NCBI GenBank assembly: GCA_944389015.1
Contig: CALXKS010000055.1
Span: 1 to 33,247 of the forward strand
DNA: 33,247 nucleotides
Source: an uncultured Spirochaetaceae bacterium
GTDB taxonomy: Bacteria > Spirochaetota > Spirochaetia > Sphaerochaetales > Sphaerochaetaceae
Reading direction: 5' to 3'
The position numbers and the translations under genes are program-made. This document shows, piece after piece, positions 26,976-33,247 of this stretch. Position 1 is the stretch's first letter. Every line of letters starts with the position of its first letter. The notes below the pieces were generated by a model. That model worked only from the letters and a program-made list of their open reading frames with translations, had not been told where the DNA came from and made no database searches.

Positions 26976-29683
26976 GAAACATATCCCTTTAAGAAACAAT
27001 TGATCTGCTCAGCTTCTCCACTTCCGTTTGTCTTGAACCTTAGAAGAGGTAAATCATATTTCGAGAAGATCGAATCCTTCATAATATCTCTCTCATGCTG
27101 TCTGCTACCCTTCTTATGATAATGAAAGCCATCAACTTCGATAGCAACAACAGGGGTCTTACCTATTGATTTATAAATCAGGAAATCGACATGAGTCCCA
27201 GTTCTTGATAAATAAATCTTTTCCTCTTCTGAAAGAAGATCAGTATCACTGAAAAGATATCTTATTGGATAATGACAAGCTATCCTGAATCCATATTTCC
27301 GGAATGCCTTTGAATTGATGATATTCTCAAGAGCAGAAAACATGATGTTCTCTGAGTCATAATACGACACTTTCCTATGCCTTGATAAAAAAGCAATTCT
27401 TGCAGATGTTGATTGCTCATACAGCATATCGAAGATTGAAACAATACCGGATCTGATTGGCTTGAAACTGTTGTAAGAGATATATGAGATGAGATCATTC
27501 ACATTGCTCTTAGCCGGCTGTGGATCTGATGAAGCTACCAGCATGAAACGCTTTCTCGCTCGTGATACTGCCACATTGATAAGCATTGGCGAGTCAGAGA
27601 AATCGGTGACTATATCGTCAGAAGTCGAGAAGATTATAGTATCCATCTCCCTTCCCTGAAAACTATGTATAGTGTCAACCTTTATATCTTCTCGTTTTAT
27701 GATCTCTTTTATCAGCTTTACATTGTTCTGATAGGGTGTAATGATTCCAATACTTCCAGCATCATTTTCAAGAGTGGGAAGAATCTCATTTGCAATGACT
27801 TCAGCCTGCCGTAGATTCGCATGTTCTCTGCTATGAAATCCCGGTGCAGTAAGGAACAGGCCAAGTTCATCCTTCTTCTCATCCTTCGTCATTATAACGA
27901 GGTTGTTCCCATAGAATTTATCATTGCAGAAACCTATTATCTTTGGCTGGCATCTATAATGCTCAGAAAGCATTACTGTTGACACATCGGGAAAGAGCTT
28001 GGAAACAGACGCAAGAAAAGAAAATGAAGAATATCGATAGGCTTCAGGTATGGTATATTTCCTGAAAACAGATTCAGTGTAATCTTTGTCATCTTCAGTC
28101 ACCACATTCTGCAATTGCCTTACATCCCCAACTATTACAGCATTCTTTGCGTAAAGGAGGGAAAGAGCTCCTGCCGCAATATCGCATTGAGAAGCTTCAT
28201 CTATAATCACATAGTCATACATCTGGTTCCCCAGCGATGAAGATGAGGAGAATGCAGTACTTGTGACTACAGGATACTCCGCAATAATAGAATCCGGGCT
28301 TCTCCATAAATCCTCTTCCGTAAATACTGGCCTACCTGTTTTATCTTTCAATCTCTTATGCATGACACCTTTCATGAGTTTAAGAGAAAAGTCCGACAGC
28401 TGTTTTTCCTTGCCGTGCATATCGAAATCTGCAATCTGTCTATCAAGCGAATCAATTCGCTGCTGTAGCTCATTCTTTCTCTTGCAGTAATACCGCCATT
28501 GAAGGTTCTGGATGATTTTTATTCCAAGTTCTCCAGATTCTTTCCAATTCATGCTTCCCTGAACAAAAACAGCAACAATACGCTTGAGAAATGAGAATCT
28601 TTCATGCCTTTGAAAGAAGAAGCTATATTCCTGCAGCAGTTTCATAAGACGCTCTGATGACAGCTCTTTTCCTTTTCTATCAGGTAAAGATGAAAAGATA
28701 GCTGAGAAATATAGGATCTCTGTATCAAGGTCCGAAAGCTCTAATCGTTTTTTCTGAGCTTCCTCTTGGATTTCATAATAGTCATCCAAAGAATTGCTTA
28801 TTTCCTGTATTTTTGAACAGCAATCCTTTATCTCTTCATTATCAATCTCCCAATCCGAAATATCAGGGTAATCACCAGTTTGAGATGAAATGAATCTTTT
28901 CTTGTTATCAGCACTCCCGAGAGAGGCCAATAGAAATGAAAGTCCATACCTTTCAAGTTTCTCTCTCACATTATCAACAGCTGAGTTGTTGTTTGAAACA
29001 ACTTCCACGGTTTTCCTCTGCAATATGAGATTGGCAATGATAGTAAGTATTGTCTGTGTTTTTCCCGTTCCAGGAGGCCCTTGGACCACACTTATCTTAT
29101 TCGACAAGGCATTTGCAACCGCTTTCTTCTGGCTTTTGTTTGTCCCGAATGGATAGATGATAAGTGCAGGAAGCGAATGTGCCTGAATATTTCCGTTCCC
29201 TGAAAGATAATCAGCAAGCACGGAAACATCATCTACAAAGTTTATCCGCTTATATCGCTTAGAAAGTATTCTATTTCCATCCTCATCTTTTATAGAACTG
29301 ACAAAGGACACTTCCTTTAAGTAGGAAAGAACTGCAGATGCATTTTTATTCTCAAGAACTGAATGAGTGATCTTCAGCTTATTATCTTCAATCAGATACG
29401 ATTTATCACCACGTTCAAGATAAAAATATCCAGCATCTGAATATCTGTATATTGCATCAAGACCTGTGAATTCTTTTCCATCAAGATAGATAGTATAGAA
29501 ATCGGGATTTAGAACATCAGGTTTATAAATCTTTACATCACCAGATCTATAACTATATACCTTCTCATCAGATCCCTTGAATTTGACATGATACAATCCC
29601 GTCTTGCTATCTTCAGTCAAAGATAAGATTTTCTCAGTCTTCTCCAGACCTTTTAGGTATATCAAACATTCCGTTCTATCCAC
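26969..29683 (-). CDS. SF1 (UPF1/DNA2-like) helicase with C-terminal PD-(D/E)XK-like nuclease domain
   Basis: The roughly 904-residue protein has an uncharacterised beta-rich N-terminus (1-160), then a superfamily 1 helicase: Q-motif region NKSQKKAVANAL, Walker A GPPGTGKTQT near 202, motif II VIIDEASQCD, motif III VGDVRQLQNVV, motif IV SEHYRCQPKII, motif V DTIHSFQGREMDTIIFS and motif VI NVAVSRARKRFML. A helical insertion (about 275-430) lies between motifs I and II. The C-terminus, GTHVDFLIYKSIGKTPVVAI followed by EVDGFHYH, fits a DUF2726/Vsr-like nuclease fold. The GTG at 29683 is preferred because GAGG lies upstream; the TTG at 29695 is not. Proteins of this build occur in defence islands; the substrate is unknown. 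AT-richer than the core. Confidence 0.85.
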   Translation of the reverse strand: MDRTECLIYLKGLEKTEKILSLTEDSKTGLYHVKFKGSDEKVYSYRSGDVKIYKPDVLNPDFYTIYLDGKEFTGLDAIYRYSDAGYFYLERGDKSYLIEDNKLKITHSVLENKNASAVLSYLKEVSFVSSIKDEDGNRILSKRYKRINFVDDVSVLADYLSGNGNIQAHSLPALIIYPFGTNKSQKKAVANALSNKISVVQGPPGTGKTQTILTIIANLILQRKTVEVVSNNNSAVDNVREKLERYGLSFLLASLGSADNKKRFISSQTGDYPDISDWEIDNEEIKDCCSKIQEISNSLDDYYEIQEEAQKKRLELSDLDTEILYFSAIFSSLPDRKGKELSSERLMKLLQEYSFFFQRHERFSFLKRIVAVFVQGSMNWKESGELGIKIIQNLQWRYYCKRKNELQQRIDSLDRQIADFDMHGKEKQLSDFSLKLMKGVMHKRLKDKTGRPVFTEEDLWRSPDSIIAEYPVVTSTAFSSSSSLGNQMYDYVIIDEASQCDIAAGALSLLYAKNAVIVGDVRQLQNVVTEDDKDYTESVFRKYTIPEAYRYSSFSFLASVSKLFPDVSTVMLSEHYRCQPKIIGFCNDKFYGNNLVIMTKDEKKDELGLFLTAPGFHSREHANLRQAEVIANEILPTLENDAGSIGIITPYQNNVKLIKEIIKREDIKVDTIHSFQGREMDTIIFSTSDDIVTDFSDSPMLINVAVSRARKRFMLVASSDPQPAKSNVNDLISYISYNSFKPIRSGIVSIFDMLYEQSTSARIAFLSRHRKVSYYDSENIMFSALENIINSKAFRKYGFRIACHYPIRYLFSDTDLLSEEEKIYLSRTGTHVDFLIYKSIGKTPVVAIEVDGFHYHKKGSRQHERDIMKDSIFSKYDLPLLRFKTNGSGEAEQINCFLKGYVSH

Positions 29684-29785
29684 TGAACACCTCAATAATT
29701 GCTAGTTATACTTTTCATAATACTTCTCAAGCCTAAACAAGATAACTATTATTCCTAAGCGTAAGCATAAAAGGGGATCAACACT

Positions 29786-30655
29786 GTGATTTTCATCATT
29801 TTTCTTTTTATCATAGTCTTTATACTAGTCGCTATCAGCTCTAAAAATAATGATGCGAACAAAGATGGCAAATCAAAATATATAAGTAATGAGGTCTCAA
29901 AATCACAATTCCAGCAAGAACAAGTAAATTCAAAAGATTCTATAAAAACTCAACAAGAAAGAATAACGCAGAACACAAGAACTCGAACAAATTCAAATCA
30001 TATTCACCAGCCTTCATACTCTCCCACAAATGTTAATCACCTTAGTGACAAGAATTCAAAGATAACCATTAATGGACATACCGTAGAATATATTGATTCA
30101 ACACATACTTACATTGTTGATGGACACATAATTTCTTGTGTTTCTGACATTCTCTCGTATTATTCAAGACTTCATTATCTTGATGATTATTACCAAGTTT
30201 CTCAAAATATACTTCAAAGAGCGGCCCAAAAGGGCACAAATTTGCATAATGCAATAGAAGCATATGAAAGAGGTGAATCATATATAAATTGTCCTGAAAT
30301 TGACAACTATAAGACAATCAAGTCAAAGTTTGGATTTGAAGTCATAAAAATGGAACAGATTGTATTGTATTGTGATCAAAGAAATGAACCGCTTTATGCA
30401 GGTAGACTAGATATGGTTATTTCCCGACAAGACCAACTTGGAATACTTGATTTGAAGAGAACCTACAAAGTCTATCAAGAAAAATTCCAGCTTCAATTAA
30501 ATCTTTACAGACTTGCCTATGAACAATCTTATCACCAGAAAATATCTAATCTTTTCTGTATGAGGTTAAGAGAGAATAAAGCGGATTTTTACGAGTTCAT
30601 GATAGACGAAGAAACAACAAAAGATAGCATCTATTCATATTTGGGCCTAATATAA
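29786..30655 (+). CDS. Membrane-anchored RecB/Cas4-like PD-(D/E)XK nuclease
   Basis: The 289 residues begin with one strong membrane helix (1-19, MIFIIFLFIIVFILVAISS), a 70-residue polar Gln/Ser/Asn-rich linker, and a nuclease domain (about 92-289). Nuclease motifs are GTNLH (His154), GRLDMVI (Asp209), ILDLKR (Asp222 and Lys224) and QLNLYR (Gln238-Tyr241), the order in RecB-like exonucleases. The start is the GTG at 29786 with an AGGGGAT ribosome site. It diverges from the helicase gene across 102 bases. Codon use is strongly AT-biased compared with its neighbours, which implies recent transfer. Orientation would place the nuclease in the cytoplasm if the N-terminus is outside. Confidence 0.78.
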   Translation: MIFIIFLFIIVFILVAISSKNNDANKDGKSKYISNEVSKSQFQQEQVNSKDSIKTQQERITQNTRTRTNSNHIHQPSYSPTNVNHLSDKNSKITINGHTVEYIDSTHTYIVDGHIISCVSDILSYYSRLHYLDDYYQVSQNILQRAAQKGTNLHNAIEAYERGESYINCPEIDNYKTIKSKFGFEVIKMEQIVLYCDQRNEPLYAGRLDMVISRQDQLGILDLKRTYKVYQEKFQLQLNLYRLAYEQSYHQKISNLFCMRLRENKADFYEFMIDEETTKDSIYSYLGLI

Positions 30656-30692
30656 ACGTATTGCAAACCTAATAAGACAACTTTATGCACTT

Positions 30693-31526
30693 TTATTTTT
30701 TGTCAAAAGGAATCCTGCGCAGTCTCATGAAATCCTTCTGGGTCTGCAATTCTGTCTTTGCAATGAAATCAATGAAACTGTCCGGTTTTCCTTTTCCAAG
30801 CCGGTAACTCTGCAAGGCAGAAATATAGTCATGTCTGAAAACCGGCGGAATAGAGACTGGCAAATAGCAATGCTGAAGAAGGATTGTGTTCATCACTAGC
30901 CTTGATACCCTTCCATTGCCATCTCTGAATGGATGTATCGATACAAGCCTCGCATGAGCTTCGCTGGCAAAGACAACAGGATCGTATTTGCTTTCATTTT
31001 CAGAAAGCCATTCTGCAAATTCATCAAACAATGCAGGAACTTCCTGATACGGAGGCAGGCTTTCATCAAGACCTGTAATAATCACATCAACATCTCTGAG
31101 CTTTCCAGGCTGCAGTTCCGGCTGTCCGAATGTCACAAACTCATGGAAACGGAAGATATCATCTTTGGTTGTTGTCTTTGATTTGAGAAGGGTGAACATG
31201 AAATCATAAGCCTTTCCACCACCGATAGCTTCAAACATCTCTCCAAGAGTATGCTGCCCTACAGTAACACCATCTCGGAGAATTATTGCAGTTTCATCCT
31301 CTGTAAGGGTATTACCTTCAATAGCATTGGAGCTCCATACATTCGGAACTCTGTAGAAGTCCTTAATCTGACTGAGAGTAAAAGAATCGGAGAATGGTCG
31401 TTTCTCTGAGATTGCTTCTTTTCTGCTACGGCATTCTTCAACTATTTCCATTGAATACATTCGCTTTGCCTGCTCCTTGCTTCTATCCCATCCAAGATCC
31501 AGATTCTCTCGATTATCCGATAGCAT
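30693..31526 (-). CDS. Fic-domain protein (AMP-transferase type)
   Basis: The 277-residue protein (start ATG 31526, MLSDNRENLDLGWDRSKEQA) has the complete Fic motif SIHPFRDGNGRVSRL, whose His attacks the target hydroxyl and whose Asp/Asn/Arg bind the nucleotide. Upstream, SSNAIEGNTLT matches the inhibitory (S/T)xxxE(G/N) helix of class II Fic proteins, so activity is probably self-inhibited. A C-terminal helical region (RHDYISALQSYRLGKGKPDS) is as in the Fic/DOC 'Fic_N' family. No Shine-Dalgarno is seen at 31526; an upstream ATG at 31565 lacks family similarity. Target protein unknown. Confidence 0.88.
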   Translation of the reverse strand: MLSDNRENLDLGWDRSKEQAKRMYSMEIVEECRSRKEAISEKRPFSDSFTLSQIKDFYRVPNVWSSNAIEGNTLTEDETAIILRDGVTVGQHTLGEMFEAIGGGKAYDFMFTLLKSKTTTKDDIFRFHEFVTFGQPELQPGKLRDVDVIITGLDESLPPYQEVPALFDEFAEWLSENESKYDPVVFASEAHARLVSIHPFRDGNGRVSRLVMNTILLQHCYLPVSIPPVFRHDYISALQSYRLGKGKPDSFIDFIAKTELQTQKDFMRLRRIPFDKK

Positions 31527-31579
31527 TATTTTACAGAAAAAAGAGATAATCACCAATATAAACAATTATGGTTTCACAA

Positions 31580-31593
31580 TTAGTGCCCATTTT
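31580..31593 (+). repeat. Direct repeat TTAGTGCCCATTTT, left copy
   Basis: This 14-base sequence is repeated exactly at 33107-33120. The two copies bracket the DUF1016 nuclease and XRE gene, which suggests a mobile or recombining cassette of about 1.5 kb. The AGTGCCCA core also occurs in the two dispersed repeats at 25375-25455 and 31651-31730. The gap 31527-31772 holds these repeats and no gene. Confidence 0.55.
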
Positions 31594-31650
31594 TGGTGCC
31601 CAGAAAAACGTTGTCAACCACGAAAAACGTGGAAGTGAAGCATAAAATCC

Positions 31651-31730
31651 TGATTCTCCCACTTTTTCTGGTACTTTTCAGGACTTTGCTACGGGTACTA
31701 AAAGTGCCCAGAAATAGTGCTCCTTGCATA
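31651..31730 (+). repeat. Dispersed intergenic repeat, copy 2
   Basis: This 80-base stretch aligns with 25375-25455. In this copy GGTACTTTT (31670-31678) can pair with AAAAGTGCC (31700-31709 region), so it may fold as a long hairpin, a feature not kept in copy 1. It ends about 40 bases before the DUF1016 start. Confidence 0.55.
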
Positions 31731-31772
31731 GTCTGTAGACTACCACGTAAAATTATAGTCAGGAGATTCAGA

Positions 31773-32810
31773 ATGGATAAAGCCGATATCACAGTGAATG
31801 AGAACAACCTTATAGAAAGCATCAAGGAGATAATTCTCACATCACGCAAGAACATTGTCCGCAGTGTTAACACGGAGATGCTTTCCGCTTACTGGAATAT
31901 CGGGAGGCTCATTGTCGAGGATGAGCAGAAGAATCAGGAAAGAGCGCAATATGGAGAACAGACGCTGAAAAATATATCAAAACGGCTCAAAGCGGAACTT
32001 GGCTCTGGATTCTCTCTTACAAATCTCAAAACTATGAGAAGATTCTTCCTTGTCTACAGAAAAAGCCAGACACTGTCTGACCAATTGAGCTGGTCACATT
32101 ACTGTGAGCTTCTGACAATCTCCGATGATAATAAGCGCAGCTTCTATGAGAAAGAATGTATTGCCTCTAAGTGGTCTGTCAGAGAATTAAAGCGACAGCT
32201 TGATTCATCTCTTTATGAACGTCTCCTGCTCTCCCGTGGAAAAGAGAACAAAGAAGAAGTCAAAAGGCTTGCTGAGAAAGGACAGGAAATAGAAAAGCCA
32301 GAGGATATTCTCAAAGACCCTTATGTTTTCGAGTTTGTAGGACTTCCTGAAAACAAACCAGTAATGGAATCTGACCTTGAAGATGCTCTTATCAATCATA
32401 TTGAGAAATTCCTCTTGGAGCTTGGAAAAGGATTCATGTTCGTGGGAAGACAGCAGAGAATCACATTCGACAACGAGCATTACTATGCTGATATGGTCTT
32501 CTACAACAAGATTCTCAGAGCCTATGTGATAATCGAGCTGAAGACAAGGAAGCTATTACCTGCTGCGGTAGGTCAGCTCAATATGTACCTCAATTACTAT
32601 AAGGCTGAGGTTAATGATCTTGATGATAATGACCCAATCGGAATCATTCTCTGCACTGATAAGCCATCAGCAAAGATTGAGTATGTTCTCGGAGGACTTG
32701 AAAACAAAATCTTTGCTTCCAAATACGTTCTCTATCTTCCAGAAAAAGAAGCACTGGAAGAAGAAGTTCAGACATTCATTGAAGACTGGGAAGAAAAAGA
32801 CAAGGAATAA
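31773..32810 (+). CDS. DUF1016/YhcG-family PD-(D/E)XK nuclease
   Basis: The 345-residue protein starts at 31773 (MDKADITVNENNLIESIKEI) with AGGAG seven bases upstream; the longer reading frame from 31593 runs through the repeats and is rejected. The N-terminal DUF1016 domain (about 10-150: AYWNIGRLIVEDEQ, YGEQTLKNISKRLKAELG, SLTNLKTMRRFF) precedes the C-terminal nuclease domain (about 180-330), where HYYADMVFYNKILRAYVIIE followed by LKTRK gives the Asp, Glu and Lys of the active site. YhcG-like proteins are common in defence islands and next to restriction systems. The next gene starts seven bases downstream. Confidence 0.9.
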   Translation: MDKADITVNENNLIESIKEIILTSRKNIVRSVNTEMLSAYWNIGRLIVEDEQKNQERAQYGEQTLKNISKRLKAELGSGFSLTNLKTMRRFFLVYRKSQTLSDQLSWSHYCELLTISDDNKRSFYEKECIASKWSVRELKRQLDSSLYERLLLSRGKENKEEVKRLAEKGQEIEKPEDILKDPYVFEFVGLPENKPVMESDLEDALINHIEKFLLELGKGFMFVGRQQRITFDNEHYYADMVFYNKILRAYVIIELKTRKLLPAAVGQLNMYLNYYKAEVNDLDDNDPIGIILCTDKPSAKIEYVLGGLENKIFASKYVLYLPEKEALEEEVQTFIEDWEEKDKE

Positions 32811-32816
32811 TCCTCA

Positions 32817-33086
32817 ATGATAGATAAAAAGCAAATTTCGCTTGAAGACGTGATGAATGTAGAGGATATGCAATGGTATAAGGAAGAAGCTGCAAAGGAT
32901 ACTCCCGGCAGAGCTCTTCGTTTCTATCGCAAGCTTAAAGGCATGACTCAGCCTGAACTTGCTGAAATGCTTGGAACCACAAAACAGTTCATATCAAATC
33001 TTGAGAATGACAGAAAGCCAATCAGTAGAATGATGACAAAGAAGCTCTCAGAGATTTTCAATGTTCCTGCATCAAGATTTATATAA
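32817..33086 (+). CDS. XRE-family regulator lacking the antitoxin N-terminal domain
   Basis: An 89-residue helix-turn-helix protein starting MIDKKQISLEDVMNVEDMQW. ALRFYRKLKGMTQPELAEML, GTTKQFISNLENDRKPIS and LSEIFNVPASRFI match the C-terminal half of the antitoxin at 25879-26241. The N-terminal toxin-associated domain (MLVVV...) is absent and no toxin gene is adjacent. An AGGA ribosome site lies upstream. It is in an operon with the DUF1016 nuclease and may repress it. Confidence 0.85.
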   Translation: MIDKKQISLEDVMNVEDMQWYKEEAAKDTPGRALRFYRKLKGMTQPELAEMLGTTKQFISNLENDRKPISRMMTKKLSEIFNVPASRFI

Positions 33087-33247
33087 GCTGATATATTGCA
33101 GGACTCTTAGTGCCCATTTTAGCCTGCATTCCCATTTCTAAACTAGGATTGGACCTTAACAAAATCGTATCTCAGCAGTAATTTCCTGCATAATCTGGAA
33201 ATAATAGCTCGATCAGTTGTTGTCATTTCATTTGCAATAGTTTATAC
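33087..33247. other. Right-edge intergenic region
   Basis: No gene is seen. It holds the right copy of TTAGTGCCCATTTT at 33107-33120, preceded by CAGGACT as in the dispersed repeats, and AT-rich sequence to the window edge. GCAGG and CCTGC around the repeat could pair across 20 bases, but no U-run follows. Confidence 0.45.

Noticed and set aside
25375..31730. Integron attC sites
   Set aside because: Spirochaetes can carry integrons, and the region looks cassette-like, but the repeats lack clear GTTRRRY and RYYYAAC ends and no integrase is present.
31593..31772. N-terminal extension of the DUF1016 protein
   Set aside because: The extension is translated from the repeat region, is not family-like, and a good AGGAG site marks the ATG at 31773.
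25210..33247. CRISPR array, transposase or integrase in the island
   Set aside because: No regularly spaced identical repeats and no recombinase motifs were seen on either strand.

Overview
The window reads as a chromosomal segment of a diderm, anaerobe-like bacterium, most probably a spirochaete (Treponema/Sphaerochaeta type). This rests on the block tRNA-Thr - rpmG - tRNA-Trp - secE - nusG - rplK - rplA - rplJ - rplL - rpoB, an outer-membrane barrel protein ending in Phe, a type III glutamine synthetase, and a glutamate synthase split into single-domain proteins. The phylum is an inference; no rRNA is present. Base composition is moderate in the core and visibly AT-richer to the right of about 25.2 kb.

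Layout. Positions 1-3.8 kb (minus) hold the translation/transcription operon, driven by a promoter in front of tRNA-Thr. Positions 3.8-5.3 kb (minus) hold a two-gene DNA-repair unit (SPL-like radical SAM protein plus MagIII/Nth-like HhH glycosylase). Positions 5.3-8 kb (minus) hold a polar amino-acid ABC transporter made of two unusual fusion proteins. Positions 8.2-10.6 kb (plus) hold an anchored outer-membrane-barrel protein, a cupin and an acetyltransferase. Positions 10.6-12.6 kb (minus) hold a metabolic operon (nitroreductase, histidine phosphatase, MBL-fold protein), followed by a LacI-type regulator (plus).

Positions 13.9-24.7 kb are a nitrogen and glutamine centre: glnA - ANTAR regulator - glnN (minus), divergent from a split ferredoxin-type glutamate synthase plus asnB (plus), then pyrG (minus). 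The three transcription units glnA, gltS-like and pyrG share one leader design: a promoter with 18-bp spacing; then, 14-16 nt after the -10 box, a small hairpin with an A1xxG4xx hexaloop; this hairpin overlaps the 5' arm of an intrinsic terminator just before the Shine-Dalgarno. The hexaloop pattern is the published recognition feature of ANTAR antiterminators, and an ANTAR gene lies inside the glnA operon. The best reading is a small ANTAR-controlled attenuation regulon joining glutamine synthesis, glutamate synthesis and CTP synthesis. This is the strongest candidate for an undescribed system here.

Positions 25.2-33.2 kb are an accessory, defence-like island: an orphan BrnA-type antitoxin, an intact RelE/XRE toxin-antitoxin pair, a decayed second copy of that pair, a SF1 helicase with a C-terminal nuclease, a divergently placed membrane-anchored RecB-like nuclease, a Fic protein, and a DUF1016/YhcG nuclease coupled to a truncated XRE antitoxin. 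Dispersed intergenic repeats lie at the island edges. No transposase, integrase, CRISPR array or rRNA was seen.
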